Assembly: GCA_017654735.1 (NCBI GenBank)
Contig: JADPYG010000002.1
Location: forward strand, 124,001-188,000
Source: Vishniacozyma victoriae
Lineage: Eukaryota > Basidiomycota > Tremellomycetes > Tremellales > Bulleribasidiaceae
Length of the DNA: 64,000 bases
Direction of reading: 5' to 3'
Made by a program: the position numbers and the translations under genes. The notes beneath the pieces are model-generated. The model was not told where the DNA came from and ran no database searches. It saw only the letters and a list, made by a program, of their open reading frames with translations. This document shows positions 34,631 through 45,250 of the stretch, in pieces; positions within the stretch are counted from its first letter, which is position 1; each line of letters opens with the position of its first letter.

Positions 34631-34863
34631 TCATGCATCGATCTGAAGGATCTGGTCTAACGCTTTGACACCTCACTCGCTCGCGTTGTACGCCTTGCTT
34701 TGGAGTGTGTGAAGGGGAGGGCCCGTTGATCGTACCTTTCCTTTCCTTGTCCCCTGACTCCTGACTTATCATGCTCGTCGTCTCGTCAGCCATCCAACCA
34801 CTCACCCTACTATTCCTTGTCGTCTCTCAATTCCTTGTTGTTTCTCGTTATACACTTGGAACG

Positions 34864-36584
34864 ATGTCTAGGAACAAAATCCGAACCATGGCCGCCAGCG
34901 CCAATGAAGATATCGACTTCTTTCAAGGATTTGACGATTACGACTCAAGCAGTCCCTACCGCCCACTGAAACAGCATATGGGTCGAAAACTCCGAAAGAG
35001 GAATATACCCTACGACTACGAAGTCACTGATGAACAAGTCTTTGAGGGGTTGGAGTACAAGTTACCAATTGGGTTCGTCAAGCCATTGATGGGACGAGGG
35101 GAGGTTGTGGAATTTGAGAATGTCAGGTATGCGGGGGGATATGTTTGGAAGGAACCCTTAATGAGGGATCAGCTGGGGATTGATCATCATGCTCCTGGAC
35201 CTAGGGTCTTTGAAACTCCCGGTAAGCTTCGAACCATTTCCTTGGGTTCAGATATTCGAGACCAGAGATTGGCTGACGGGATAGCGATACCTGACGTTCT
35301 TGGTGATCCGACGACCATTGGACATGTGGATTCGGATCGCGTATCGGGATGATCGATTATGTCATTGACGCCAGTAAGTCGTTTCCTCAGAGCGAGCACT
35401 TCCATCACCTTCTGCTTGACATCACGAAGAGACTCCAAAAGAACCTGTGCTGACGAGATGCAGAAGACGCCTCTTTCCTGCGACCAACATTCTCGCCGTT
35501 CGAGTCCCTCTTTCACTCCCTCGCACCTGTATCCATATCCAAGCAAGTAGCAACAGCCCTCTCTCAACCCTCGGTCCTCGATGCTCTCGATATAATAGTG
35601 GACCATACGACTCTTCTTCATATCATCAATTTCCTCCGCGACCCCATGGGACAAGTTTGCAGGACCGACTGCCAGTTCACTTCTGATACTGGGGCTGTGG
35701 TGATGCACCATTGGTTACCCAAGATCATGTATGGGGCAGGGGAACCTCATAGGGGATACGTCCAGTCTTATACTAGGCGAGTCACTGCCCCACTCAGAGA
35801 AGGCGGGTGGAATGTCGGAACCGTTCAGATGGTGAGGTATGATCTAGGAGGAATTGGTATGTTGGTAAGATACCCTGTTCAGGCCATGGTGGGGGTCCAA
35901 CCTTGGTTGAAAGAGGTCAATCAGTATACGTTCAATACCAAGAAGGATGAGATTACGAAAACAAATACTCGGGTTCAACACGACGACAACGACGACGACA
36001 CCACTTTTATTGATCGAAATCGATTCATGGCGATCAAAGTACACAATACGAACGCGAAATCTGGCCCGTTAGATCTCGATGATCTCTACGCTCGACTCTC
36101 CCTTACGCGAAGCGAAAATTGCTTGATTGCTCCACACTTTAAAGGCGATTTCAAAATCCATGATCATCCCCCTCAGGTAGTCTCGATTTATGATCCCATC
36201 TTCGACGACGCTCGACAGGAGACCGATCCCCTCCTCAGACAGGCTATTGGGGTCTGGAGGAATATGGTCAATATAACCCGAAAGTTGGGTAGGAACGTTA
36301 GTTTTGTAGGTAACGAAGATGGTTCAATCCAGGTCCTAGGGATGAAGAGAGGGCCATATGAGCATGTGGGATTAAGCAAGATGGCCTTGACGATGCTCAA
36401 TGATGGTGCTCGTAAGTTCTCCCTCTTTGTCACTATCGAGAGAAGAAGGCGAAGGCTAATGAAAGCATCCGAGCTAGATAAGAGGACGCAGGGGTATACC
36501 GAGTATGATAGGACCAAGAAGGTCGGAGATTGGGCTATTATCAATTCCAATAATGGGTCAGTGAGCACTTGGGGCGATGAGTAG
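34864..36584 (+). CDS. Uncharacterised fungal protein
   Basis: Starts MSRNKIRTMAASANEDIDFF. An upstream in-frame ATG at 34771 would add a hydrophobic stretch. Exon 1 includes PYDYEVTDEQVFEGLEYKLP and FENVRYAGGYVWKEPLMRD. Two introns follow (about 35221-35284, ending GATAG, and a longer one ending GACGAGATGCAG at about 35463). The third exon gives DASFLRPTFSPFESLFHSLA, LDALDIIVDHTTLLHIINFL, VTAPLREGGWNVGTVQMVRY and DLGGIGMLVRYPVQAM. This arrangement (an 'x.Y.WKEP' block, a helix-rich block, then a GG..(L/M)LVR strand block) matches a family common in fungal genomes with no established function, often misnamed. About 520 residues. The C-terminus (TQGYTEYDRTKKVGDWAI) is hydrophilic. No catalytic motif was recognised. 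Confidence 0.7.
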
Positions 36585-36599
36585 GAGAATGAGGGCAGA

Positions 36600-36672
36600 C
36601 TATACTATATCATACTATCGATACATACTATACTATCTATACCATACCATACAATCTATGCATCAATACCAT
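36600..36672. repeat. ATAC/CTAT-rich simple sequence
   Basis: Runs such as CATACTATACTATC and CATACCATAC form an imperfect microsatellite just after the stop codon of the preceding gene, probably in its 3' untranslated region. Confidence 0.6.
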
Positions 36673-36874
36673 GCACCGTAGCACTAAAGTTGATGCAAGG
36701 TAAAAGTGCCACACTCATATCCATAACTCCGATAGATAACCCCGAACCGAAATCGCCTCCCTCCTCTTCCCGCGCGTGATAGCAATGAGATTCAAGAGTC
36801 TTTAACCATCAAATCATACATGTAAGTACACCCCCATCCACTCTATCAACAGTATCTAACAGAGAATAGTCATC

Positions 36875-37758
36875 ATGGGTAAAGTCCACGGATCCCTCGC
36901 ACGAGCCGGTAAGGTCAAGTCTCAAGTACGTCCATCTTCAAAGTAGATATAGAGGGTGGAGCTAATGGTGTAGTGTCCTAAAGTAGAGAAGCAGGAGAAG
37001 AAGAAGCAGCCCAAGGGACGAGCAAGTGAGTGATATCTTCTGTGGTGTGGATGGATGGATGGCTATGGATCGAATGGCAAGACGATTGGAACATGGGATC
37101 GAGAAAGAATCGACAAGGCAATAACGATATTGGGAGTCAAGATCGCCACCGCCTTCGACATCCGAAGGGACGGTTTATGGAAAGAGGAGCGGCAGGGAGT
37201 GGCTGGGATCAAAGCATATAGAAACGCACGGATCGAATAAAGGGCTGGAGGGACATGATGGAATTTCGAATAACGATCATAAATCGACAATTACCCGATA
37301 TCCCATATCGCCCATCGTCCCGACTTCAATTCGACATGTGCTAGCCATCCATCCAGCTAGCCACGCCAATGAGTGAGGACAGAGCTAACAATACAGGGAA
37401 GAGGGCACAGTACAACCGACGATTCGTCAACGTTACCCTCGCACCAGGAGGAAAGCGAAGGATGTGAGTTATTATTCCATTTATCTTCTCTTCTTCTTGT
37501 TCGGTGTCTTCTCTCGGCATCGTCGGACATCGTGTTCTCACTTCGCTCGAACACCTACCCCCATTCCGGATGATACTTAAATCACGCATAGTTCAATCAG
37601 AGTCCAAGGACAATGTTGAATCCTATCATCTTAATTAGTCTTTCGCTCCTATCTGATCCTTCTTTCTTTTACTCCTTTTCTCTTGATTACCATCTCTTTG
37701 AGAGAAACGAAGCTGACGAATGAATAGGAACCAGCAGCCCCCAGGAAAGTCCGGATAA
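36875..37758 (+). CDS. RPS30: Ribosomal protein eS30
   Basis: A small protein of about 65 residues, beginning MGKVHGSLARAGKVKSQ and ending MNQQPPGKSG. Four exons: 36875-36925, then CPKVEKQEKKKQPKGRA, then KRAQYNRRFVNVTLAPGGKR, and a last exon at 37728-37758. As in other fungi it stands alone, without the ubiquitin-like FUBI part found in animals. It is a component of the 40S subunit near the decoding region. Introns 2 (37026-37396, 371 nt) and 3 (37464-37727, 264 nt) are much longer than the local norm. A probable 5' leader intron (GTAAGT at 36821, AATAG at about 36869) precedes the ATG. Length and motifs match the family fully. Confidence 0.95.
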
Positions 37759-38235
37759 TCGATTCGCACCCCGATATCGAGAATCTTGGCTGTGTTGGAA
37801 TCAGGGAAGGTGGAGTTTGTACGACGAACATTACATACATTCATCATCTTTTTTCAGTTTTTCGTATGGATGCGTTCTACTGCGGGTGTCTTCTTGTCAG
37901 CTGTGTTGGTTGAGGCGTACTGATCAGCCGCCATGCCATGTCGGCCAGCTTGTTGTTCAGCCTCTTGCTGTTACTGCTCTCGATACCTATCTGACTGGAC
38001 ACCACCCGCCTCACATGATATGCTCTCTTGGCGGCGATGTTGGTGCTGACAGGTCGAGGTTGATACTTTGCAAGATAGAAGAAGAGGAGAAAGAGAGGAT
38101 GCACACTCATTCATTAGGTCGTGAAATCGTCACAAAGCACATTAATCACCAAACCACCACACTCCTCCAACAAAACATCCAACACCAGATCCCCCACTCG
38201 ACGACAATAGCAAGTATCGATAAGCGACCAATGAA
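37759..38235. other. Facing 3' flanks of RPS30 and the NDR kinase
   Basis: A 140-residue open frame (37817-38239, plus strand) spans this region. Its composition is low-quality, it has no domain, and it would overlap the kinase stop codon. I treat the region as two convergent 3' ends with no gene. Confidence 0.4.
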
Positions 38236-41200
38236 CTAAAAAGATAACGCCCGACACCTCATCGTCCCCAAACCGGGGGTGATGGTAGTATTACTATCCC
38301 CACTCCCACTCCCAGACATATCCCTCAAATGACTTAAATCCTGTTCTAACCCATGTCCATACTTGTACATTTCCATCTCGTCTTCATGATCTTGCGAAGA
38401 AGAGGAAGATCGGGAAGGTGTGAATTCGGGAAAGAATGGGGGAGTCGGTCGGGATTGGGGGGATTTGAATGTCCAGCCTTTGAATGCTAGTCTGGCGATA
38501 TCAGCTTTGCTGATGGAGCGATAGATCGGAACCACGAGGAAAGCCGATCATGTCGCACGGGGTGCGAGGGAGTTTGATGGGGACAGTGTATGTAGTGAAG
38601 GATTCAGAGGATCTGGGAGGAAGACGGAGTGGAGTACAGCATGAAAGTGAAAAGAAGTGGGGGACTTACTGTTTCCTGATTTCGAGTATATGTGATCCAT
38701 GTTGTCTATCCCTCAACAATGGATCCTTGATCATTGCCGGAGCAGGAGTTGCGAGGGGCTAGAGTTAGTCTTGGACCGTTGAACTGACTGTGTTGGTAAG
38801 TACCCCACGATAAGAAGTAGGGTAAGAGGGAATGAAGTGGAAGCTGGACTTGGACTTACCTCGTCTGGAATGTCCAGGTCAAAGTATCTCGTATCATCAT
38901 CTGATGCTAATTCAGGTCGATAAGGTGGAGTTTGTTTATGTAGATCTGCAAGTCAGACTCCTCATTCTCCACGTCCAATCATTCTCCACGTCCAACCTCT
39001 AGAAATATATTCAAGGGATCAACCAGCCGATGACCCAGGCCTCCGTACAGGTATCGAAACCAAAAGTCATGTGAGTGAAGAAAAGGACTTACTCTCCCAA
39101 TCAACCCCTTTGAACCACGGATGCCGCTTAATCCCTTCACTCCCATCATCCCCCAATCCCCTCTTTCCTCTCATCGTCAATGTCCCCTGTCCCATCCCCA
39201 TCTTACCTCCCGGCCTGGTGTTCGACCCAAGTCGATCTCCAGGTTCACAGAGTAAGGAAGCTAGGAGATCTGTACATTCCGCAGAGAGTTTTGGGTGGGG
39301 TGGGAATTTGAGGGTTGTTTTCCAATTCAGACTGGGGTTTTAGCTTCGTCTGGGATAATATATTGCGATGCGAAGGGAAGAGGGAGTATGTGGGACGTAC
39401 ATCTTCTGACGAGTTATATGTCGCTGATCATGAGCTTTTGCTCACTCAACAGGGTAAAGGGTGAATGGTAAAGGACTTACTGAAGCACTAACAAATGGCG
39501 GATAACCATATAAAGCCTCGTACACTTTCATCAGCCACGGGGCCCAAGGTCCCGAACGATAGATAAGTCAGGACATGTAGATTAGGACTCACTGATGACA
39601 CCAAGTGACCACCAATCGCAACTGAACCCGTATCCTTGTCCTCTGATTACTTCTGGTGCTGGGGTCAGTTCGTCTTTGAGGTATGTTCATACCCATGTAC
39701 GAATTGGTTCTGCCAGTCAGCTCGTGATTCATGGCTCTCCACTCCCCCTGTCGCAGCTATCGCTGCTTGGTGACTCACCCACAGACCGAATAAGCCAATT
39801 TCCTCCTGTTCCCCTCTCTCCAAGTCAACACGCCTTTACCCTCCCCCACCCATTCTTTACCCATTATAGCCTCCACTTCCTCTCTCTTCAATTTCCTAGT
39901 CCCCTTCCCACCCGCAGTACTCCACTCAAGATCAATTCCATGCTTTTCCAACATTGCTTTCCTCTGTTGTTCATAATAAGACGTATCATGACTCCAATGT
40001 AAATCTGTCGCTAGCCCAAAATCTGATATTCGAATATGACCATCTGGCGTAAAGAGGAAGTTGTCGGGTTTGATATCCCTATGAATGAATCCTAATGAAT
40101 GGGTTGCGGCTAAGGCAAGGACCATTTCGGAGATATAAAACTTTGTCATACTTTCCGAAAAGGTATCGCGGTCGACTAGGAGAGTTAAGAGATCTCCACC
40201 ACCCATGTACTCTAGGACTAGGTAGAGGTTGTCGATATCTTGGAAGGCGTAGTGGAGGCGGACTATCCATGAGTGACCGCTGGTGGTAGTTGTAGGGGAG
40301 GTGGCCATGGATGATGCGGCTGCTAGGAGATCTTTTTCAGCTTTTACATGACCTTCTTGAGATTTTCGTAGCATACTGTAGGTCAGCTGTGCGCGATAGC
40401 GCATTCGCGGGTCGAAGCTCAGCAGTGGGGACTTACTCGGCTTTTCGTAACTAAACATCAGCTATCATTCTAAATTCGACCTGCCGCGTATACCATCTCC
40501 CTAGCCTGCGGCTGGAATCAGGTAATAGCCCGCCTATCGGCGTCGCCGCACTCACTTGCTTCATAGCAACCAACCTCCCCCCTTCCTTCTCCCTAGCAAT
40601 CCTAACAACCCCAAATGCTCCATGTCCAATAACCCGCCCCATCTCAAACGCCTTAGCATCAACTTTCCCCCTTCTATCCCTCAATATCCTTCCTTCCTCC
40701 TTGATCAATTCCTCCCTCCTAAACTGACGTTCTCCTTCCGACATGAACCTATTCTCCAGTGAATTGAATGATTCTTCCAATGCAGCGAATCGTTTCGCGC
40801 GGTTGAGTAAGTAATTATTGGAAGAGGGAGGTGGGCGTAGGAGGGTAGTGTAGAATGCTTCGAAGAAGAGGGCTACTGAAGTTGCTTTCTCGAGTGTTGG
40901 GAGGGAGGGTTTGATTATCCTGAATGGGAGTGGGGAGAATGGTTGGGGGACTGCTTTACGGGTTGGGCGAGGAGGAGTTGAAAGGATGTTGGTGGTTCTT
41001 GATTCGGGTAAACCGGTGGGTGCGTCTTTCTCTTTCACTATCTCCTTCTCCTTCTCTTTGCCTTTCCCTTTCTCCGTCTCTTTCACCTTCTCCTTCAAAT
41101 CCATCTCATTCATCTCCTGCCGAATAGCGATCAACTCCCCCTCAACCTTCCCTACTACCCCAGTAGTCTTTTTCCGAATCTGTAATGGTTTCGTAACAAC

Positions 41201-42442
41201 AGGCGGAGTCGGAGTACCGTAAGGGTTCGGTAACATCGGACTTTGACCAGTGGAAGAACGGGATGAAGGGATACGATCAAAGTATCCTGATTTAGCCATC
41301 AAGGTTGGTGTTTCCGCGTCTCTCAATCCTTGATTTAGAGATGATCCTGCATTCCCCGAATCTCGGAGGGCTGGTGAGAGGTTTAGTGAGGTGTTGATTG
41401 TTGAGTAGATGGACGAGGGGAGACCGTTTACGACATGCAGGCCGGGATGTCTGGCGAGCGTTAGCGAGCGAAAGGAAGTGGGTTGGATGAACGCGATAGC
41501 AGAGTTGTTATGGTACAGCGAGCGATTTTGAGAAGGAGGCATAGCATTATAATCGGAAGAAGAGGAAGGGTAAATGGTTGAATAAGTAGAACGGGGAAGG
41601 GAGTGGGAGAATGGGAAGGTTGGGTAAAGAGGAACGGACATACGGAAAATTCCCTTTACCCAACATCCTACTCCTAGCAGTAGCTTCAACCACTTGCGCA
41701 ACAGCCCTCGCTTGTTGTTCTTTAGCCCTTGCTTTGACCAGGTCTTTGATGGGGTTAGCCCATGATGGGTCTATTGTTAGTGGCTTCCTCTCATCACTTT
41801 GAGAGCGTTGCATGGAGGATGAATGGGAAGGAGAAAGAGGTGAAAAGACTCACCTCCGACTTTACAGTCTACTCCCTCTATTGCCCATCTGAGCAGGAGC
41901 TCGGTAGCTTCCTCATAAGTAGAAGCGTGGAATACATGTCTAGGCTGTCAGCCCTAGTTCTGCCAAATATGAAATTGGAAGCGATACGCAAGAGATAAGC
42001 ATGGAGATATAACTTACCTGAAATCCATAGGAGGTCCAATCATCTCTTTATCAACTTTCCTCTTTCTTAATCCTACTTCCACACTTCTCCTCTCCTGCTT
42101 CTTCTCCTTTCGAGGTGTTCGGGGAGCCGCATGATCACGTAGAATCTGTCGTAGATCATCTTCCGTCTTCTTTGGTGGGACAGGTGCTCTCTCCTCCGAT
42201 TGGGCTTGGGCTTGAGCTTGAGACTGCGACTGGGTTGATTCGGGGATTAATGATAAAATGTCTAGGAAACCGGAATGAATAAGATGTGAAGTGGGTCGGG
42301 TCGTCATTGTCATTGAGTAATCTGGTTGTTAGCTTATGGATTACTGTATAAGGGTTGTGCTTGTTGATTGATGAATCAGGTGGAGGTTGAGGTTGAGGTT
42401 GAGTGATTCTGGATCTGAGAGGTGTCACTTACCGATCATCAT
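38236..42442 (-). CDS. NDR/LATS-type AGC kinase with N-terminal CRIB-like motif
   Basis: A long multi-exon gene, about 850-900 residues. Exon 1 is MMI plus a split codon (ATG 42442), joining [11 protein letters not shown]. At about residues 97-115, two exons join to give [14 protein letters not shown], close to the CRIB consensus IS.P..F.H..H.G. A Ser/Lys-rich linker follows. An NDR-like N-terminal regulatory helix is next ([20 protein letters not shown]). The kinase domain starts at about residue 460: [48 protein letters not shown] and [20 protein letters not shown], with the NDR-specific activation-segment insert, then AYSVCGTNSYMAPEVI. The C-tail has [14 protein letters not shown] and a hydrophobic motif FKGWTF. 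NDR kinases with Mob partners control polarity and septation. The CRIB would tie it to Cdc42/Rac. The 42.0-41.4 kb joints are by eye. Confidence 0.85.
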
Positions 42443-43160
42443 GTATCACTTGATCTAGTGGCGAGTGATCCAAGTACTCGTGGTTGTCGCCTGTGATGAG
42501 AGTCCTAACGATAGCGACCTTTAATGGATAGGGGCTGGATACCTGTATGGTACGATAAGCCTAATACTTGATATTGATGAGTGACATCAGCGATCAATCA
42601 GCAATGATCATGAGATATGTGCCGTAACTTCAAAAGCGTCATTCATCCCTTTGCCCATTGTCCGTAGTGATGTCGGTGTAAGAAGCATCCTTATCCCGAT
42701 GTGCCTGTACACACAGTTTACAGTTACAGTCACGAATAGGACCTTAGAATGACTTTAAAAGGGGGTGTTTTAGGATCCTTCCATCAAAGTCTACTTGCCT
42801 TGCTCTGCTGAAGAGACCGACGCGGGTTCTGATACTGACGTGTCGCTTGAGTACGACTTGGCGTGTCTATACCTGTATCATCTTGGAATGGTAATAGCAT
42901 TGTCCAGTGTGAAGCAGGGGGAAAGGAAAGGGGCTGTTTGTGTATCTCACTTGACGCGCGTTTGACATGTATCGTAGCTGTCGGCGATAAGATCCAGCTC
43001 TACTTATATCCGACGAGGATCCAAGTCAGATTGGGTGCCACATCCCAAAATCACCCTCTCACCTACCGGAATTACCCGGCAATTCCCCTCCTTAGCACCC
43101 CTTACACCTCCATCCTTGCAAAACCTCTAATCATCCGACTTTATCGACATATCGACGACA
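42443..43160. promoter_or_regulatory. Divergent promoter of the NDR kinase and RPL34
   Basis: A 718-bp region between the two start codons, with no supportable gene. The last 130 bp before the RPL34 ATG are C/A-rich (CACCCTCTCACC..., CCCCTCCTTAGCACCCC), typical of highly expressed fungal gene leaders. Confidence 0.45.
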
Positions 43161-43988
43161 ATGGCGCAGCGAGTTACCCTACGAAAGCGACAGCCATACA
43201 ACACTTCCTCCAACAGGAGGAGGGTCGTCAAGACCCCCGGTGGAAAGTTGGTCGTTCACCACTTGAAGAAGAAGGCTGTGAGTATCTTGATTTGTCGGCG
43301 GTCTGGTCTGGCTTTGCTCTGGAGGGATATGGGATATGGCTCGTGGATTGGGATACATAACGGTGAAGAGTGTTGGAGGTACGAGGGAATACTTAGCCTG
43401 GACGAGCTTGAGGACGTCGAGGAGATGGATTTGAGGGACTGGAATGAGGGCGTTATGGACATCAGGGATGTACTTGGACGTATCTGAAGGAATACTTTAT
43501 CAGCTGGATCGAAGGAACAGGGACAGAGCCAGACCGGATCAGACATACTAGCAAGGCCAAAACTAACATCTAGTCTACCCCCAAGTGTGGTGACTGTGGA
43601 CTCGACCTACCCGGTATCCCCGCTCTCCGACCCCGAGAATGTGAGTCATGATGGATAGGATCTGGATGTTCAGTATCTCAAGGGCGACGCCTGGTCATAT
43701 AGATGGAATATGACCACCGGTAATCCTGGAGGAACTGGACATCTTGATCCTGGATGCACGAGGGACATCACTAACAACCAGACGCTACCCTCTCCAAGCG
43801 ACAAAAGACCGTCAACAGGGCATACGGTGGATCTTGTTGCGCACCATGTGTTAAGCAGCGGTAAGTCCCAGTCCGAGCGATAGCGCGTAGAAGAGAAGCT
43901 GATAAACAGAATCACCCGAGCATTCCTTATCGAGGAAGCTACCATTGTCAAGCGAGTCCTAAAGGCCAAGACTGCTGGAAAGAAGTAG
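43161..43988 (+). CDS. RPL34: Ribosomal protein eL34
   Basis: About 113 residues in four exons. Exon 1 is MAQRVTLRKRQPYNTSSNRR through LVVHHLKKKA. Exon 2 is STPKCGDCGLDLPGIPALRP. Exon 3 is ATLSKRQKTVNRAYGGSCCA with CVKQR. Exon 4 is ITRAFLIEEATIVKRVLKAK then TAGKK. The two zinc-binding pairs, CGDC and CAPC, are intact. It is a component of the 60S subunit. Introns are 43278-43573 (296 nt), 43641-43781 (141 nt) and 43861-43909 (49 nt); the first two are long for this genome. The start is fixed by the family N-terminus. Confidence 0.95.
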
Positions 43989-45250
43989 ATTGCTCTCTCT
44001 AGACGGACTGGTTTGGTAGTTTGGAATCGGATGTAACTTCATTTCACGGCCCTCTCTGTGACTGGATCATGTTTTGGGTATTTGGGGATATACTGATTTG
44101 ACTCTTATGATGTACAGGATAATGAAGGACATGGCTTTAGTTTGGAATTGGCTTTGGCAATGGGGAGGAACCATCGATGGAGAATTGGATAGAAGCTTAA
44201 TGAGGCGAAGCTGGTGCTTGTTGAGATGGTGATCATCGTCGCCTGGGGTATACGGAAGTGATCAGCTCGCATTCGACCCTAGCTCGAAGTGAGATACGCC
44301 ATCGATCTTCAATCACTCAGTGAAAGTGTTGCCTCGTCGACGACCCAATGCTGACGTCGCTCGAGTCAGCTAAGGATGAAGGTCAATCGGGATATGATCC
44401 CTTTACACGGTGATCTTGAGAGGTGTGTTCAGAACAACTTGGCTGTTGTTCATCAGTCGCGAGCATCCGAGGGTAGAATGGGGCGAGTCTCGATGCAGCT
44501 TCACAAGGATCACTCGACGGACGAATGGATGCATGGAGGTCATAAAGTACATCAGTCGAGTTGTGATAGAATAGGTCGAGCTGTGATAAGTAGAGGGTGG
44601 ACGGCATTCAGGCACGCATCAACAATCGCCTCTTCATCCCACCGTAATAAACAGTCGACATACATTCATTCATTCATCCAACTCCTCAACTTCCGGACAT
44701 GATCTGATAATGCATGGCCCTCTCTGGCAACTGACACACTCGTGACTCATACTTGATACCTCATACTCATTACTATAAGACAGCTTCAACCACCCACCTC
44801 CTTTGACGGCGTGACTTCCATAAACGGGGTCCAAGCTCAACAGTAACGCCAAAGGATCTAAACATGTCAAACAAGGTTCCGAACAACTCCCCCCTCCGAG
44901 AACATAACTATGAGAGGGGGTAAGGAGAGAGTACAAGGAGGAAGATGTGTGTGTTTGTGTGTGGATTTGGTCGCGTGTTTCCCTAACTGACCCTAATAAA
45001 GGATGGTTAATTCACTTGATTTATCTGATGGATCCTTATTTCCATATACTATTTAAAGGGTGATGGTGTGACGTGAGAATAGTAACGGTGACGGAGACGG
45101 AGGTGTGGAGGAAATGATAAAAGAGAAGAGAGAAGAGAATATATAATTTATCTTCCTTCTCTCATTCTTCTTTTCTCTTCCTCCTTTCCTTCATAATCCG
45201 ATATTCCCTTCCTTCCCTTCCTCCTTGGTGATCCCCCTCCTCCTCCCTAC
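43989..45250. other. Long intergenic region before the HSF-type gene
   Basis: No gene was seen in about 1.26 kb. Two 14-nt near-identical copies, GTCGAGTTGTGATA (44555-44568) and GTCGAGCTGTGATA (44575-44588), lie 20 bp apart. CATT repeats are near 44663. The end is a purine block (AAAAGAGAAGAGAGAAGAG, about 45119) followed by a TATA-like ATATATAATTTATC and a 90-bp pyrimidine tract up to the ATG, a typical strong core promoter and leader. Confidence 0.45.

Noticed and set aside
34771..34863. Upstream ATG giving a hydrophobic N-terminus to the 34864 gene
   Set aside because: The added residues look like a chance frame and the family starts later; kept as an alternative only.
37817..38239. 140-codon plus-strand frame after RPS30
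   Set aside because: No domain, poor composition, would overlap the kinase stop; more likely 3' flank.
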